Positions 42,062-53,588 are shown, counted from the stretch's first letter. The stretch: DNA of 53,616 bases from Acetonema longum DSM 6540 (GCF_000219125.1 NZ_AFGF01000019.1:1-53616); one strand, 5' to 3'. A program made the numbers and translations. Notes: generated by a model not told the origin, from the letters alone.

Positions 42062-42711
42062 GCTAATTCGCCTCTCAGGCTTTTGACAATATCGTCCATG
42101 ACTCGATCAATGGATTGGAGACCATTGATTTCGGTATACAGACCTTTATCTTGGTAATACTCGATCAGCGGTTTGGTTTGTGCATGATACACCGTCAGCC
42201 GGTTATGAACGGTTTCTTGCTTGTCATCGCTGCGCTGATACAATTCGCCTTGGCATTTGTCGCAAACGTCAGGATGGGCTGCCGGATTATACTCCACATG
42301 ATAGGTGGCACCGCAGCCGCGGCAGATCCGACGGCCGGTAACCCGTTTCACCAACTCGCTGTCCGGTACGGTGACATTAATGACCCGGCTTAAGTGAATG
42401 CCTAATTCATGGAGAGTGACGTCCAAGGCTCTGGCCTGTTCCAGTGTACGGGGGAATCCGTCCAGGATGAATCCTTTGGAGGCATCGGGTTTAGCCAGTC
42501 GCTCTTTCACGATGCCGATGGTCACGCTGTCAGGAACCAATTGCCCCACATCCATAAATGCCTTGGCTTGCTTGCCCAGTTCGGTTTGGGCTTTTACCGC
42601 CTCACGGAACATGTCGCCGGTGGAAATATGGGGAATCTGATACTTTTCTACCAGCTTCGCCGCCTGGGTTCCCTTGCCGGCTCCCGGCGGTCCCATCAAA
42701 AGAATATGCAT
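42058..42711 (-). CDS. adk: Adenylate kinase, long zinc form
   Basis: Balances AMP, ADP and ATP. Seen: 217 residues. The P loop is [14 protein letters not shown], the AMP-binding stretch [13 protein letters not shown] and [15 protein letters not shown] long LID carries CRGCG and CDKCQ, four Cys for zinc. It overlaps map by 4 bp and follows secY by 11 bases. Confidence 0.97.
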   Translation of the reverse strand: MHILLMGPPGAGKGTQAAKLVEKYQIPHISTGDMFREAVKAQTELGKQAKAFMDVGQLVPDSVTIGIVKERLAKPDASKGFILDGFPRTLEQARALDVTLHELGIHLSRVINVTVPDSELVKRVTGRRICRGCGATYHVEYNPAAHPDVCDKCQGELYQRSDDKQETVHNRLTVYHAQTKPLIEYYQDKGLYTEINGLQSIDRVMDDIVKSLRGELA

Positions 42712-42722
42712 AGCAGCGCCTC

Positions 42723-43979
42723 CTACTTCATGAAACCCTGGTAGTGGCGCATCAGAATTAACGCCTCTATCTGTTTCATGGTATCCAGCGCCACACCCAC
42801 CACGATCAGGAGAGCCGTACCGCCAAAGTACACTCCCTTAATACCGGTCACTGCCGCTACAAAATTCGGCAGAATGGCAATTAAAGCCAGGAATACGGCG
42901 CCGGCTAAGGTAATCCGGCTCATTACACGATCTAGATAATCAGCGGTCGGTTTGCCTGGGCGCAGGCCCGGAATAAAACCGCCGTATTTTTTCATGTTCT
43001 CTGCCATATCCGGGATGTTTAAGGTAACCGCAGTATAGAAATACGTGAAGAAAAGGATCATCAACGCATACAATACTGTCTGCAGAGGGGTACCCCACTC
43101 AAACCATGAAGCCATGGTTTTTACCCAGCCAACATCAACAAACTGAGCGATGGTTACCGGAAACATGAGTACGGATGACGCAAAGATTATCGGAATAACC
43201 CCTGCCTGATTAATCTTCAGCGGGATATGAGTCGAATGTCCACCATAGGTTTTGCGTCCGACTACCCGTTTAGCATACTGCACCGGGATCTTGCGCTGAC
43301 CTTGTTGGATCGCAATTACAAATACAATCATCGCCAGGGCGATAATAATAAACAGCAGTAAGTTTCCAATATGGATGGTTCCTGCCGCCAGATACTGATA
43401 CAGGACATAGAGACCGTCCGGCAGACGGGAAACAATACCGGCGAAGATAATGAGAGAAATGCCGTTGCCAATTCCTTTTTCGGTAATCTGTTCGCCTAAC
43501 CACATCAAGAACACAGTACCGGCGGTAAGTGTTAAAGCAATTAGTAGAATGTATCCGATGCTGGGATTGATAATGGCTACCCGCAGCCCGTAAGCCATGC
43601 CAATGGCTTGAATAAAGCCCAAGAGCACTGTGCCGTAACGAGTCAGCTGGGTGATTTTTTTCCGGCCTTCTTCGCCTTCTTTGGCCCATTGTTCAAACTT
43701 CGGCACCACGATCGTCAACAGTTGCATGATAATGGATGCGTTGATGTAAGGGGTGATGCTCATGGCAAAAACCGAGAACTTGCTAAGGGCGCCACCGGAA
43801 AAAAGGTCCATTAGCCCAAAGAGATTACCGGTGGTGAAAAGCTGCTCTATAACTGCGGCGTTCACACCGGGTACCGGAATGTGAGTGCCTGCCCGGAACA
43901 CCAGGAACATAGCCAGGGTGAAAACTACCTTTTGCCTAAGTTCAGTAATCTTGAATACATTAGACAAAGCCCCTAACAC
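42723..43979 (-). CDS. secY: Protein translocase subunit SecY
   Basis: Channel of the Sec translocon in the inner membrane. Seen: 418 residues, ten membrane segments. It has [50 protein letters not shown] and the cytosolic loop [21 protein letters not shown]-terminal [15 protein letters not shown] is intact. It starts one base after the rplO stop, so translation is coupled. Confidence 0.98.
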   Translation of the reverse strand: MLGALSNVFKITELRQKVVFTLAMFLVFRAGTHIPVPGVNAAVIEQLFTTGNLFGLMDLFSGGALSKFSVFAMSITPYINASIIMQLLTIVVPKFEQWAKEGEEGRKKITQLTRYGTVLLGFIQAIGMAYGLRVAIINPSIGYILLIALTLTAGTVFLMWLGEQITEKGIGNGISLIIFAGIVSRLPDGLYVLYQYLAAGTIHIGNLLLFIIIALAMIVFVIAIQQGQRKIPVQYAKRVVGRKTYGGHSTHIPLKINQAGVIPIIFASSVLMFPVTIAQFVDVGWVKTMASWFEWGTPLQTVLYALMILFFTYFYTAVTLNIPDMAENMKKYGGFIPGLRPGKPTADYLDRVMSRITLAGAVFLALIAILPNFVAAVTGIKGVYFGGTALLIVVGVALDTMKQIEALILMRHYQGFMK

Positions 43980-44420
43980 CTAGATCACCTCGACTTTGCC
44001 GCCAGCGGCCTCAATCTTCTGGACTGCCGATTTGGTAAAGCCGTGGGCTCTTACAGTGACAGACTTTTGCAGTTCGCCATTGCCCAGAATGCGTACACCA
44101 TCGCGCACATTTTTCAGTACGCCGGCTTCCACCAATTGGACGGGATCCACAACAGCACCGTTATCGAAGCGGTTCAGTTCGCTGATATTGATGACAACGA
44201 AGTCTTTGGCAAAAATATTTTTAAAGCCGCGTTTCGGCAGTCGCAGGTAAAGGGGCTTTTGGCCGCCTTCAAAACCGGGACGTACGCCACCGCCGCTGCG
44301 AGCCTTCTGACCTTTATGGCCTCTACCGGATGTTTTGCCAAGACCAGATCCCAAGCCCCTTCCTACGCGGGTACGCGACTGTTTCGAGCCGGGCGCCGGA
44401 GATAATTCGTGGATTTTCAT
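43980..44420 (-). CDS. rplO: 50S ribosomal protein L15
   Basis: Late-assembly protein of the large subunit. Seen: 146 residues, starting [20 protein letters not shown]. The Gly/Arg-rich arm is [20 protein letters not shown], and [19 protein letters not shown] closes it. ATG 44420 has AAGGAGG upstream; the frame is open farther up but without a ribosome site. Confidence 0.98.
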   Translation of the reverse strand: MKIHELSPAPGSKQSRTRVGRGLGSGLGKTSGRGHKGQKARSGGGVRPGFEGGQKPLYLRLPKRGFKNIFAKDFVVINISELNRFDNGAVVDPVQLVEAGVLKNVRDGVRILGNGELQKSVTVRAHGFTKSAVQKIEAAGGKVEVI

Positions 44421-44439
44421 GCTAGCACCTCCTTGAAAA

Positions 44440-44625
44440 CTAGTCTTGCGTTTCTTCAACAGTAACGAGATGTTCTACCTTTTTGATCATTCCTTGGATC
44501 GCCGGGGTAGCTTCATGAACAACGGATGAATTTGTTTTTCCCAGTCCCAAGGCTTTTACGGTGGCCCGCTGAATTTCCGGCCGGCCGATCAGGCTCTTGG
44601 TCAGAGTAATTTTGACTTTTGCCAT
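44440..44625 (-). CDS. rpmD: 50S ribosomal protein L30
   Basis: Small large-subunit protein. Seen: 61 residues, [20 protein letters not shown] and [20 protein letters not shown], the normal short bacterial form. Lies between rpsE and rplO. Confidence 0.97.
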   Translation of the reverse strand: MAKVKITLTKSLIGRPEIQRATVKALGLGKTNSSVVHEATPAIQGMIKKVEHLVTVEETQD

Positions 44626-44637
44626 TGTGTTATCCCC

Positions 44638-45138
44638 CTAACCCAAAAGTTCCTGAACCGTTTTACCGCGCAGTTCAGCCACTTTTTCCGCCCGTTTGAG
44701 TTGTTCCAGTCCGGCTAAAGTAGCCTGAACCATGTTGTTGGAGTTAGAAGATCCCAAGGATTTCGTCAGAATGTCGCGAATACCGGCTAGTTCAAGTACT
44801 GCACGGGCCGGGCCGCCGGCAATAACGCCGGTACCTTCGGAGGCCGGCTTCAACAGTACGCGGCCGGCGCCAAATTCGCCGATAACCTGATGGGGAATGG
44901 TGGTACCTACCAAAGGAACGTTAATCAGATTCTTCTTGGCGTCTTCTACGCCCTTGCGGATGGCTTCAGGAACTTCGGCTGCCTTGCCCAGTCCAGCGCC
45001 CACATGGCCGTTTTCGTCACCGACTACTACCAAGGCGCTGAAAGAGAAACGGCGCCCCCCTTTTACAACCTTGGCAACCCTGTTGATATATACTACTTTT
45101 TCTTTCAGGTCTAACTTTGAATAGTCAATTCTAGGCAT
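44638..45138 (-). CDS. rpsE: 30S ribosomal protein S5
   Basis: Decoding-accuracy protein of the small subunit. Seen: 166 residues. The double-stranded-RNA-binding N-domain is [20 protein letters not shown], then [20 protein letters not shown] and the C-domain IVAGGP-type stretch [20 protein letters not shown]. The spectinomycin loop (VKGGRR) is wild type. Confidence 0.98.
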   Translation of the reverse strand: MPRIDYSKLDLKEKVVYINRVAKVVKGGRRFSFSALVVVGDENGHVGAGLGKAAEVPEAIRKGVEDAKKNLINVPLVGTTIPHQVIGEFGAGRVLLKPASEGTGVIAGGPARAVLELAGIRDILTKSLGSSNSNNMVQATLAGLEQLKRAEKVAELRGKTVQELLG

Positions 45139-45166
45139 TGATTTCCCTCCTTTGTTGCCAGATTAG

Positions 45167-45535
45167 CTAGAATTGGAGTCCTGCTTCCCGGGCGGCTTCG
45201 GCTAATGCCGCAACCCGACCGTGATAGATGTAACCGCCCCGGTCAAATACAACTTGGTTAATACCCTTCGCGAGAGCGCGTTTGGCAATAGCGGCGCCGA
45301 TCACCTTGGCCGCTGCGATGTTACCGCCGTGCTCCAGGCTCGCAGTCAGTTCTTTATCGACAGTGCTGGCAGCTACCAGAGTAGCGCCGGTCTTATCATT
45401 GATGATCTGAGCGTAAATGTGATGCAGGCTGCGGAACACATTCAAACGGGGTCTGTCAGCAGTGCCTTTCACAGTGACCCTTACTCTTTTATGCCGTTTC
45501 TGCCGTGATTCGTTTTTGTTTTCCTTTTTAAGCAA
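45167..45535 (-). CDS. rplR: 50S ribosomal protein L18
   Basis: Binds 5S rRNA in the central protuberance. Seen: 122 residues, a basic N-terminus, then [20 protein letters not shown] and the end [20 protein letters not shown] with [17 protein letters not shown] at 45535 is chosen as start: AAAGGAG is eight bases upstream, while the GTG nine bases earlier would overlap that site. Confidence 0.96.
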   Translation of the reverse strand: MLKKENKNESRQKRHKRVRVTVKGTADRPRLNVFRSLHHIYAQIINDKTGATLVAASTVDKELTASLEHGGNIAAAKVIGAAIAKRALAKGINQVVFDRGGYIYHGRVAALAEAAREAGLQF

Positions 45536-45579
45536 GGTATTCACTCCTTTCTTAATGACGCTGTAGCACTAGACCGGGC

Positions 45580-46131
45580 TTACTTCTTGCCTTTGCCGCC
45601 GGCCTTGCCCACTTTGCGGCGGACATGTTCTCCCTCATACTTGATGCCCTTTCCCTTATAGGGTTCAGGCTCTCTATAGCCACGAATCTTAGCGGCCAAT
45701 TCACCGACCTGATCTTTATCAATGCCGGAAACAACGATCTTGTTGGGAGTCGGCACATCAATCGTGATTCCTTTAGGCGGCTCTACCACAACCGGGTGGG
45801 AGAATCCCAATGTCAGATTCACCTTGGTTCCGGACTTGGCTGCTCTATAGCCTACCCCGGCAATTTCCAGTGTTTTGCTAAACCCTGTCGTTACGCCGGC
45901 AACCATGTTGGCAATCAAAGTGCGGCTCAGTCCGTGCAGCGATCGGTGTTCTTTCACGTCGGACGGACGTTGAACCAGAATATGGTTATCTTCAATAGCA
46001 ATCTTCATATCATGATGAATAACGCGGCTCAATTCGCCCTTCGGACCTTTGACCGTCACCAGATTTCCGTCTTTTACGTTCACGGTGACGCCTTGAGGAA
46101 TCGCAATGGGCGCTCTACCTATTCTCGACAT
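45580..46131 (-). CDS. rplF: 50S ribosomal protein L6
   Basis: Binds 23S rRNA near the factor-binding site. Seen: 183 residues, two L6 repeats, starting [20 protein letters not shown]. The signature GVEI-type end is [20 protein letters not shown]. Normal length; between rpsH and rplR. Confidence 0.98.
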   Translation of the reverse strand: MSRIGRAPIAIPQGVTVNVKDGNLVTVKGPKGELSRVIHHDMKIAIEDNHILVQRPSDVKEHRSLHGLSRTLIANMVAGVTTGFSKTLEIAGVGYRAAKSGTKVNLTLGFSHPVVVEPPKGITIDVPTPNKIVVSGIDKDQVGELAAKIRGYREPEPYKGKGIKYEGEHVRRKVGKAGGKGKK

Positions 46132-46187
46132 ATTGCACCTCCTATACCTGGCTTTTCATTCGTGCTGCATTTCCTAATTTCCCAAAA

Positions 46188-46586
46188 CTACCAAACGTAG
46201 GCGATCACTTCGCCGCCCAGACCGCTTTTGCGGGCGGTTTTATCGCTCATTACGCCCTGGGATGTGGAGATCACAGCGATTCCCAGTCCGCCTAAAACCC
46301 GCGGCAGCTGATCTTTCTTGGCATAAACCCGTAAGCCGGGTTTCGAGATGCGCTTAATGCCCGTGATTACTTTTTCCCGGTTGGCGCCATATTTTAAACT
46401 GATTCGCAACACACCCTGCTTATCATCGGTAACAAATTCAAAGTCCTTGATAAAGCCTTCGTCCTTCAAGATTTGGGCAATTCCCTGCTTAATCTTGGAC
46501 GCCGGAAATTCTACTTTATCATGATAAACCGAGTTGGCATTGCGAATACGAGTCAGCATATCGGCAATCGGATCGGTCATTACCAT
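46188..46586 (-). CDS. rpsH: 30S ribosomal protein S8
   Basis: 16S rRNA binder in the central domain and spc-operon regulator in E. coli. Seen: 132 residues, [20 protein letters not shown] and the C-terminal [20 protein letters not shown] with GEVIAYVW. The first ATG (46586, GGGGG at eight bases) adds Met-Val before the usual MTDP start. Confidence 0.97.
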   Translation of the reverse strand: MVMTDPIADMLTRIRNANSVYHDKVEFPASKIKQGIAQILKDEGFIKDFEFVTDDKQGVLRISLKYGANREKVITGIKRISKPGLRVYAKKDQLPRVLGGLGIAVISTSQGVMSDKTARKSGLGGEVIAYVW

Positions 46587-46631
46587 GGAATGTACCCCCT
46601 TCCTGTTATCGCGTATCCTCCCGCCGGAGGA

Positions 46632-46817
46632 CTACCAGCTTGCTTTGGTGACGCCCGGAATAGCACCTTTGTAGCTGTATTCCCGGAAACAAATTCTGCA
46701 CATTTCAAACTTGCGCATATATCCGTGCGGGCGGCCACAAATCTTGCATCTATTGTATTGGCGTACCTTATATTTCGGTTCACGGCTCCATTTTTCAATC
46801 AATGCCTTTTTGGCCAT
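46632..46817 (-). CDS. rpsN: 30S ribosomal protein S14, zinc (type Z)
   Basis: Head protein of the small subunit. Seen: 61 residues, starting [20 protein letters not shown], with CKICG and CRIC zinc pairs and the tail [14 protein letters not shown] 46817 has GGAGG upstream; the longer open frame is not supported. Short zinc form typical of Firmicutes. Confidence 0.97.
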   Translation of the reverse strand: MAKKALIEKWSREPKYKVRQYNRCKICGRPHGYMRKFEMCRICFREYSYKGAIPGVTKASW

Positions 46818-46845
46818 GTTTTTGTCTGTCCCTCCTTCTCTAAGC

Positions 46846-47385
46846 CTAAGCGGCGAAGGGCATGCCCAGCAGCCGCAGCAGTTCTCTGGCTTCTTCATCG
46901 GTTTTGGCAGTGGTCACAATGATGATCTCCATGCCACGAACCTTATCCACTTTATCATACTCGATTTCCGGGAAAATCAGCTGTTCTTTCAGACCCAGCG
47001 AATAGTTGCCCCGGCCGTCAAAAGCCCGGGGGCTTACTCCCCGGAAGTCTCTTACGCGGGGTAACGAAGCATTGATGAGTTTATCAAGAAACTCATACAT
47101 CCGTCCGCCACGCAAGGTAACTTTGGTTCCGATTGCCATGCCCTGACGGATTTTAAATGCCGCAATAGATTTCTTGGCTCTGGTTACTACCGGCTTTTGG
47201 CCGACGATCAAGGTCAGGTCATTCACAGCGGCATCCAGCACTTTGGGATTACCGACCGCTTCACCGACACCCATATTGACGATCACTTTTTCGACCTTGG
47301 GAATTTCCATGACGTTCTTATAACCGAATTTCTCCATCAGGCCTTTGGTTACTTCGTTCGTATATTTTTCTTTTAACCTGGTCAC
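46846..47385 (-). CDS. rplE: 50S ribosomal protein L5
   Basis: Binds 5S rRNA and contacts S13 and P-site tRNA. Seen: 179 residues, with [39 protein letters not shown] and the C-terminal [20 protein letters not shown]. Between rplX and rpsN. Confidence 0.98.
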   Translation of the reverse strand: MTRLKEKYTNEVTKGLMEKFGYKNVMEIPKVEKVIVNMGVGEAVGNPKVLDAAVNDLTLIVGQKPVVTRAKKSIAAFKIRQGMAIGTKVTLRGGRMYEFLDKLINASLPRVRDFRGVSPRAFDGRGNYSLGLKEQLIFPEIEYDKVDKVRGMEIIIVTTAKTDEEARELLRLLGMPFAA

Positions 47386-47407
47386 AGGCAGTTACCTCCT
47401 TTCCGCG

Positions 47408-47746
47408 CTATTTGTCCTTATCGATGATCTCGCCGCACTTTTTGCAGGCCCTGGCCAAAGAACCGCTGGCCAAAGCGGCCTTTTTGATGCGGGTGGGTTT
47501 GTCGCAGGCCGGACAAACCAGCATCACATTGGAAGAATGTATCGGCGCTTCCTTGGTCAAAATGCCGCCCTGGGGCATTTTCTGGGTCGGTTTGGTATGG
47601 CGTTTTACTTTGTTGACGCCCTCTACCACGATTTTGCTTTTCGTAGGCTGAGATTCGATAATCTTGCCCTTTTTACCTTTATCTTTTCCTGACAATACCA
47701 GTACGGTATCGCCTTTCTTAACATGCATTTTTTGAGCTTCCGCCAT
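47408..47746 (-). CDS. rplX: 50S ribosomal protein L24
   Basis: Assembly initiator of the large subunit. Seen: 112 residues. The N-terminal KOW motif is [20 protein letters not shown]. The C-terminal four-Cys motif (CPAC, CKKC) is present in many bacterial L24. The gap to rplN (about 87 bases) has a small palindrome, ACAACTTGAGTTGT, of no known role. Confidence 0.97.
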   Translation of the reverse strand: MAEAQKMHVKKGDTVLVLSGKDKGKKGKIIESQPTKSKIVVEGVNKVKRHTKPTQKMPQGGILTKEAPIHSSNVMLVCPACDKPTRIKKAALASGSLARACKKCGEIIDKDK

Positions 47747-47833
47747 CTCTGGGACACCTCCTCTTTTGCAACAACTTGAGTTGTCGGCTCAGACCTGTCA
47801 ATCCGACTTAGCTCGAACCCAATCTCCTGACGG

Positions 47834-48202
47834 TTACAGCACTTCAGGCGCCAGCGAAATGATTTTCATGAAATCTTTATCGCGCAATTCCCTGGCCACT
47901 GGTCCGAATATACGGGTACCACGGGGGCTTTTGTCTTCTTTAATCACCACTGCGGCATTCTCGTCAAACCGGATATAGGAACCGTCGGCGCGGCGCAGAC
48001 CCTTTTGGGTACGAACCACAACCGCTTTTACTACATCGCCTTTCTTGACAACGCCACCGGGTGATGCATCTTTAACCGAAGCGACAATCACATCGCCAAT
48101 ATTGGCATATCTACGATAGGAACCGCCCATGACCCTGATGCACATGATCTGCTTGGCGCCAGTGTTATCGGCTACGTTCAGAATAGTTTGTTGTTGGATC
48201 AT
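47834..48202 (-). CDS. rplN: 50S ribosomal protein L14
   Basis: Large-subunit protein at the subunit bridge. Seen: 122 residues, [40 protein letters not shown] and [20 protein letters not shown]. Normal length. Confidence 0.98.
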   Translation of the reverse strand: MIQQQTILNVADNTGAKQIMCIRVMGGSYRRYANIGDVIVASVKDASPGGVVKKGDVVKAVVVRTQKGLRRADGSYIRFDENAAVVIKEDKSPRGTRIFGPVARELRDKDFMKIISLAPEVL

Positions 48203-48261
48203 CGTTATCCCCTCCTTTTTGTCTACATTGACATTGCTGACAATCGATGACCGATGGCCAT

Positions 48262-48519
48262 TTACTTCACTTTTTCCAGAATCTCAACGATTCTCCAGCG
48301 TTTATCCTTGGACAAAGGACGGGTTTCCATAATCAAAACCGTATCACCGGTCTGGCATTGGTTATTTTCGTCATGAGCCTTGAATTTGCTGGTCATTTTG
48401 ATGGACTTTTTGTAGAGGTCATGCTGTACCAGCCTTTCTACCGCCACGACGACCGTCTTATCCATCTTATCGCTGACGACTTTACCGATACGGGTTTTCC
48501 GCTCGTTTCTTTCGCTCAC
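48262..48519 (-). CDS. rpsQ: 30S ribosomal protein S17
   Basis: Early 16S rRNA binder. Seen: 85 residues, OB fold, [40 protein letters not shown]. Between rpmC and rplN. Confidence 0.97.
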   Translation of the reverse strand: MSERNERKTRIGKVVSDKMDKTVVVAVERLVQHDLYKKSIKMTSKFKAHDENNQCQTGDTVLIMETRPLSKDKRWRIVEILEKVK

Positions 48520-48571
48520 CGTATAAAAGCCTCCTTCCGCTTGCTGTTGTCAAAGTCAACTGTATCGTTTC

Positions 48572-48775
48572 TTAAGCCTGTTGGGCTTTCAGTTCCCGTT
48601 CCCGTTGCACGGTTTTGATCCGGGCAATGGTTTTCTTTACTTCCCGAATGCGCATGGGATTTTCCAGTTGACCGGTAGCAAGCTGGAACCGCAGATTAAA
48701 CAGTTCGTCCTTTAAGCCGGCCACTTTTTGGTCCAACTCAGCGGAAGACATGTCACGGACGTCTTTAACCTTCAT
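48572..48775 (-). CDS. rpmC: 50S ribosomal protein L29
   Basis: Exit-tunnel protein of the large subunit. Seen: 67 residues, [20 protein letters not shown] and [20 protein letters not shown]. Starts inside the rplP 3' end (11-bp overlap), so coupled. Confidence 0.97.
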   Translation of the reverse strand: MKVKDVRDMSSAELDQKVAGLKDELFNLRFQLATGQLENPMRIREVKKTIARIKTVQRERELKAQQA

Positions 48776-49214
48776 CTGCTACACCCCCCACTTTCTCGGC
48801 AAACTCTTCACCCTTTTTGACAAACTTGCTCTTGATGGGCAGTTTGTGGGCTGCCAGACGCATTGCTTCACGGGCAACGTCTTCCGGCACACCGTCCATT
48901 TCAAACATAACCCGTCCGGGCTTAACCACCGCTACCCAGTATTCAGGAGAACCCTTGCCGCTACCCATACGGGTTTCAGCCGGTTTAGCGGTAACAGGTT
49001 TATCCGGGAATATTTGAATCCATACTTTACCACCCCGCTTGATAAAACGGGTCATGGCAATACGAGCCGCCTCGATCTGACGGTTCGTGATCCAGGCCGG
49101 CTCCAGCGCAACCAGACCGAAAAGGCCATGGGCAATGGTATTACCTTTATTGGCTTTACCGGTCATGCGTCCCCGGAACTGTTTGCGGTGTTTGACTCTT
49201 TTCGGAAGTAACAT
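48765..49214 (-). CDS. rplP: 50S ribosomal protein L16
   Basis: Organises the tRNA-binding region of the large subunit. Seen: 149 residues, [60 protein letters not shown]. Start shares one base with the rpsC stop (TAATG). Confidence 0.98.
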   Translation of the reverse strand: MLLPKRVKHRKQFRGRMTGKANKGNTIAHGLFGLVALEPAWITNRQIEAARIAMTRFIKRGGKVWIQIFPDKPVTAKPAETRMGSGKGSPEYWVAVVKPGRVMFEMDGVPEDVAREAMRLAAHKLPIKSKFVKKGEEFAEKVGGVADEG

Positions 49215-49895
49215 TACTTATCGCTCCCTTCGGAAGCAGCGGCATTGACGGGTGCCGCAACCTTTTTAACAGGCAGCACTTCGCCCTTGTAGATCCATAC
49301 CTTGACGCCGATGACTCCATAGGTGGTATGAGCTTCCGCCGTGCCATAATCGATATCGGCTCTCAAAGTGTGCAGCGGAATGCTTCCTTCACGATAGGAT
49401 TCGGTACGGGCGATTTCTGCACCGCCTAAACGACCGCCTACCATGACTTTGATTCCCTTGGCGCCCATGCGCATGGTGCGGGATACAGACTGTTTCATCG
49501 CCCGGCGGAACGCTATACGTTTTTCCAGCTGGGCTGCAATGTTCTCAGCCACCAATGTAGCGTCTAATTCAGCCTGTTTTACTTCGGAAATGTTTACGTC
49601 TACTGCTTTATCAGTGAGTGCTTTGAGATTTTTTTTTCAGTTCTTCGATTCCGGCGCCGCCGCGGCCGATTACCATACCCGGCTTGCCGGTGGCAATGAC
49701 GACTTTTAACCGGTTGGCTGCCCGCTCGATTTCCACGCGGGAAACGCCGGCTGCATAAAGCTTCTTCTTGATAAATTCACGGATCTTTATATCTTCATGC
49801 AGGTTCTTTGCATAATCTTTATCAGCGTACCATTTGGCATCCCAGGTCTTGATGACGCCGATTCGTAATCCATGCGGATTGACTTTTTGCCCCAC
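49214..49895 (-). CDS. rpsC: 30S ribosomal protein S3, with a +1 frameshift in a run of nine A
   Basis: mRNA-entry protein of the small subunit, essential. Seen: the first frame ([20 protein letters not shown] to [13 protein letters not shown]) runs into TGA soon after a run of nine A (49637-49629 on the minus strand). With eight A the frame continues [20 protein letters not shown] and joins the second frame ([20 protein letters not shown] to [11 protein letters not shown]). KH domain motif [19 protein letters not shown] and the C-domain [13 protein letters not shown] are both normal. Total about 226 residues when corrected. Because the gene is essential and otherwise perfect, a homopolymer sequencing error is the first explanation; polymerase slippage on the A run is the second. 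Confidence 0.93.
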
Positions 49896-49916
49896 TTCTT
49901 GTCCCTCCTTCGCTAA

Positions 49917-50249
49917 TTATCTTTCTTTCACAACCACCGTTACGTGACTGCTGCGCTTTAAAATCTTGAACGCCTGTCCCCGTGAACGCGGATGAATCCG
50001 TTTCATGGTCGGTCCCTGATCCACATAAGCGGCAGAGACGTACAGGTTGTCGGCATTCAGGTCATAATTGTGCTCGGCATTGGCAACCGCCGATTTGAGC
50101 ACTTTTTCGATGACTTCAGACGCCACTTTCGGGGTGTATTTTAAAATAGCGAAAGCTTCGCCGACATTTTTGCCACGGATCAGGTCCATAACGATGCGGA
50201 CCTTACGCGGCGCAATGCGTACATATTTTGCAATTGCTTTAGCTTCCAT
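49917..50249 (-). CDS. rplV: 50S ribosomal protein L22
   Basis: Lines the peptide exit tunnel. Seen: 110 residues, [35 protein letters not shown] and the C-terminal [23 protein letters not shown] 50249 is the only start compatible with family length. The GGGGG ribosome site is rather far (13 bases). Confidence 0.96.
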   Translation of the reverse strand: MEAKAIAKYVRIAPRKVRIVMDLIRGKNVGEAFAILKYTPKVASEVIEKVLKSAVANAEHNYDLNADNLYVSAAYVDQGPTMKRIHPRSRGQAFKILKRSSHVTVVVKER

Positions 50250-50301
50250 ACGTGTGTGTGAACCCCCTCTCTTGTTCCGATACTCAGTACTTCCCGTCAC
50301 A

Positions 50302-50586
50302 TTACTTCAAAGAAGTTGATCTTTCGGTATGACCGCCATGACCTTTAAACGTACGGGTCGGTGCAAATTCACCCAGTTTGTGCCCTACCATATCCTCAGT
50401 CACATACACAGGCACATGCTTGCGGCCATCGTGAATGGCAATAGTGTGGCCGACGAATCCGGGCAGAATGGTGGAACTGCGCGACCAGGACTTGACCACT
50501 TTCTTTTCGTTCTTGGCGTTCATGGCATCAATCTTTTTGAGCAGGCTTTCATGAACGTATGGTCCTTTTTTTATCGATCTGGACAC
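50302..50586 (-). CDS. rpsS: 30S ribosomal protein S19
   Basis: Head protein near the A site. Seen: 94 residues, [40 protein letters not shown] and [18 protein letters not shown]. Normal length; between rplB and rplV. Confidence 0.98.
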   Translation of the reverse strand: MSRSIKKGPYVHESLLKKIDAMNAKNEKKVVKSWSRSSTILPGFVGHTIAIHDGRKHVPVYVTEDMVGHKLGEFAPTRTFKGHGGHTERSTSLK

Positions 50587-50623
50587 CCTGCAGGCCTCCC
50601 TTCAAAAATATATTACTCACGGC

Positions 50624-51448
50624 TTATTTACGTCTCTTAACGATCAGCTTATCAGAAGCCTTTTTCGCACGGGTTTTAGCGCCCATGGCGTGTTTACCCC
50701 AGGGAGTAACCGGATGTTTGCGCCCGACCGGTGAGCGGCCTTCGCCGCCGCCGTGCGGATGATCTACCGGGTTCATGACTACACCGCGGTTAGCCGGGCG
50801 AATGCCCATCCAGCGGGAACGGCCTGCTTTGCCGATCGTGATGTTTTCATGTTCCAGGTTGCCGATCTGACCGACAGTCGCCCGGCACAATACATGGACT
50901 TTTCTCAGTTCACCGGACGGAAGACGCAGCAGTGCGTGATCTCCTTCTTTAGCCATCAGTTGGGCGCCGACGCCAGCCGAACGAACCAATTGACCGCCTT
51001 TGCCGATTTTCATTTCCACGTTGTGCACCATGGTGCCTACCGGAATGTTTTTAAGCGGAAGCGCGTTGCCGACTTTAATGTCAGAATCCGGACCGCTGAC
51101 TACAGTATCGCCTACATTCAGCCCCAACGGCGCCAGAATGTAGCGTTTTTCGCCATCAACGTAATGAAGAAGCGCGATTCGCGCCGAACGGTTAGGATCG
51201 TATTCAATGGTCGCGACTTTTGCCGGAACATTGTCTTTATTGCGTTTGAAATCAATAACTCTATATAAGCGTTTATGCCCGCCGCCCTGATGTCTCACGG
51301 TCATACGGCCTTGGTTGTTACGGCCGCCCCGCTGAATCAGGCGTTCTACCAATGAAGGTTCAGGTTTGTCAGTGGTAATTTCCGAAAAACTGGCCACTGT
51401 CATAAACCGTCTGCCTGGAGCATAAGGCTTGAAGGATTTAACTGCCAT
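50624..51448 (-). CDS. rplB: 50S ribosomal protein L2
   Basis: Needed for subunit joining and peptidyl transfer. Seen: 274 residues, [40 protein letters not shown] and the conserved [20 protein letters not shown] with the His near the peptidyl-transferase centre. Ends in [10 protein letters not shown]. Confidence 0.98.
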   Translation of the reverse strand: MAVKSFKPYAPGRRFMTVASFSEITTDKPEPSLVERLIQRGGRNNQGRMTVRHQGGGHKRLYRVIDFKRNKDNVPAKVATIEYDPNRSARIALLHYVDGEKRYILAPLGLNVGDTVVSGPDSDIKVGNALPLKNIPVGTMVHNVEMKIGKGGQLVRSAGVGAQLMAKEGDHALLRLPSGELRKVHVLCRATVGQIGNLEHENITIGKAGRSRWMGIRPANRGVVMNPVDHPHGGGEGRSPVGRKHPVTPWGKHAMGAKTRAKKASDKLIVKRRK

Positions 51449-51494
51449 TTGTGCCCCTCCTTTTATCTGTCTGCCTGGGGTTTACCTGAACGGA

Positions 51495-51782
51495 TTATAC
51501 GCCCTCGAAGAATTCAATTCTCTGACCTTCGGCCAGTTTTACGATGGCCTTTTTATAATCCGAACGCTTGCCCTGAGTCCGTCCCATCCGCTTGGTTTTG
51601 CCCATGACCCGGATGGTGTTGACGTTTAAAACTTTGACTTTAAACACTTGTTCAACCGCCTGGCGGATCTCCACTTTGTTGGCTTTGAGCGGCACAACAA
51701 AGGTATATTTGTTGTCCTGCATCATTGCGGTGGTTTTTTCCGTAACCAGAGGCCGAATCAGTACGTCGCGCGGATTTTCCAT
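51495..51782 (-). CDS. rplW: 50S ribosomal protein L23
   Basis: Docking site for trigger factor and SRP at the tunnel exit. Seen: 95 residues, [40 protein letters not shown] and [20 protein letters not shown]. Start shares one base with the rplD stop. Confidence 0.97.
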   Translation of the reverse strand: MENPRDVLIRPLVTEKTTAMMQDNKYTFVVPLKANKVEIRQAVEQVFKVKVLNVNTIRVMGKTKRMGRTQGKRSDYKKAIVKLAEGQRIEFFEGV

Positions 51783-52408
51783 TACGCCAGCACCTCCTCT
51801 ATACGGGTAACTGCGTCTTTCGTGATCAGGATCTTATCGTGATGCAAGAGATCAAACACATTCAGTCCCATCGAGGTGATGGCCTTAACCCCTTCGATAT
51901 TGCGCGAGGATTTTTCCACGTTTTCGTTTTCCTCTGCAGTGATGATCAGCGCCTTGTTATCCGCTGCATTGAAATTTTTCAGCAGATCGATAACCTGCTT
52001 GGTTTTGGGTTGATCGAAACCAATCCCGTCTACTACCAGCAACTCGCCTTCAGCCACTTTTGCCGACAATGCCGATTTAATAGCCAAACGGCGCACCTTG
52101 CGGGGCATACGGAAGGAATAGCTCCGGGGCTGAGGTCCGAATACAGTACCACCGCCGACCCATAGGGGAGAACGGATACTGCCGGCGCGAGCCCGGCCGG
52201 TGCCTTTTTGCTTCCAGGGTTTTTTGCCGCCGCCGCGGACCTGGGCTCTGGTTTTTGTGGCTGCCGTACCTTGACGCCGGCTGGCCAACTGCATCACCAA
52301 TGCCTGATGAACCACAGCTTCATTGAATTGAATGCCAAACACATTCTCATTTAATTCCATTTCACCGGTTTTTTGCCCGGCGACATTATATACTGCTACT
52401 TTTGGCAT
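51782..52408 (-). CDS. rplD: 50S ribosomal protein L4
   Basis: Tunnel protein; autogenous S10 regulator in E. coli. Seen: 208 residues, [40 protein letters not shown] and [23 protein letters not shown] 52408 chosen: GGAGG is nine bases upstream, while the ATG nine bases earlier directly touches it. Confidence 0.97.
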   Translation of the reverse strand: MPKVAVYNVAGQKTGEMELNENVFGIQFNEAVVHQALVMQLASRRQGTAATKTRAQVRGGGKKPWKQKGTGRARAGSIRSPLWVGGGTVFGPQPRSYSFRMPRKVRRLAIKSALSAKVAEGELLVVDGIGFDQPKTKQVIDLLKNFNAADNKALIITAEENENVEKSSRNIEGVKAITSMGLNVFDLLHHDKILITKDAVTRIEEVLA

Positions 52409-52440
52409 ATAGCGCATCCTCCTTTCCTACCAAACGGGGC

Positions 52441-53082
52441 TTATTTCCCCGGTTTTACGGTGTTTTTAATCACGAGGAAACTACCTTTGGGGCCAGGGAC
52501 AGCGCCTTTGATCAACAGCAGGTTGCGATCTGCATCCACCCGTGCCACCGTGAGCCGCTGTACAGTCACCTTGTGACCGCCCATACGTCCGGGCAATTTT
52601 TTCCCCTTGAATACTTTGCCGCCGCCGCCGCTCATCCGAGGGCCCATCGATCCTGGCTCGCGATGAGATTTGGAACCGTGGCCCATAGGTCCGCGTCTGA
52701 AGTTATGACGTTTAATGCCGCCGGCAAATCCTTTGCCTTTACCGGTGCCAGTCACATCTACCAGGTCACCCTGAGCAAAAACATCCACTTTAACGGAATC
52801 ACCGACAGTGTATTCCGGCGCATCTGCCAGACGAAATTCGCGAATAAACTTGACCGGTTTAACGCCAGCCTTAGCAAAATGCCCTTTCATGGGTTTCGTA
52901 ACGTGTTTATCTTTAACAGTGCCGAACCCTAACTGCACTGCGTTATAACCATCACTCTCAACCGTTTTGGTCTGCAGTACGACGCTGGGGTTAGCCTCAA
53001 TTACAGTGACAGGAAGCACGGAACCTTCCGGTGTGAAAATTTGCGTCATACCCAGCTTTTTTCCTAAAATACCTTTAGCCAT
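52441..53082 (-). CDS. rplC: 50S ribosomal protein L3
   Basis: Assembly initiator near the peptidyl-transferase centre. Seen: 213 residues, [20 protein letters not shown], the loop [20 protein letters not shown] and the C-terminal [26 protein letters not shown] is eight bases before ATG 53082. Confidence 0.98.
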   Translation of the reverse strand: MAKGILGKKLGMTQIFTPEGSVLPVTVIEANPSVVLQTKTVESDGYNAVQLGFGTVKDKHVTKPMKGHFAKAGVKPVKFIREFRLADAPEYTVGDSVKVDVFAQGDLVDVTGTGKGKGFAGGIKRHNFRRGPMGHGSKSHREPGSMGPRMSGGGGKVFKGKKLPGRMGGHKVTVQRLTVARVDADRNLLLIKGAVPGPKGSFLVIKNTVKPGK

Positions 53083-53096
53083 TCTAGCCACCTCCT

Positions 53097-53408
53097 CTAC
53101 AGCTTGATTTCAATATCCACGCCAGCCGGCAGATCCAGACGCATCAGAGCATCTACGGTTTTCGGCGTCGGCTCGATGATGTCGATCAGGCGCTTGTGCG
53201 TACGCATTTCAAACTGCTCACGCGAGTCTTTATTTACGTGCGGCGAGCGCAGGATGGTGAAGATATTTTTTTCCGTAGGAAGCGGAATCGGGCCGGACAC
53301 CATAGCGCCAGTACGTTTAGCGGTTTCGACAATTCTCACCGCACTCTGATCCAGCGCTTTGTGATCATATGCTTTTAAGCGAATACGAATTTTTTGTTGT
53401 TTTGCCAT
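53097..53408 (-). CDS. rpsJ: 30S ribosomal protein S10
   Basis: Head protein, and NusE in antitermination complexes. Seen: 103 residues, [40 protein letters not shown] and [20 protein letters not shown]. First gene of the S10-spc-alpha cluster, which runs without a recognisable terminator to rplQ. Confidence 0.98.
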   Translation of the reverse strand: MAKQQKIRIRLKAYDHKALDQSAVRIVETAKRTGAMVSGPIPLPTEKNIFTILRSPHVNKDSREQFEMRTHKRLIDIIEPTPKTVDALMRLDLPAGVDIEIKL

Positions 53409-53563
53409 ATAAGTCCTTTATCCTCCTTATCGCCCAGTTTCATGAACGGACATACTCGGCGGAAATTTCCCTTTCGTCAGACCTTACCGGCCCGTCAGGC
53501 AACCTTCCGCGTCATCGCGGGTTGTACATCCACTATCTATCAGCTTATTTTTAAAATTCATAT

Positions 53564-53588
53564 GGAAAGAAGGGGCATGTCGCCCCTC
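53564..53588 (-). terminator. Possible terminator of the gene upstream of rpsJ
   Basis: On the minus strand, GGGGC-GACAT-GCCCC (53586-53572) is followed by TTCTTTCC. The gene it would end lies outside the window, by synteny most likely tuf. The rest of 53409-53616 holds the rpsJ leader; no clear promoter was seen. Confidence 0.5.
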
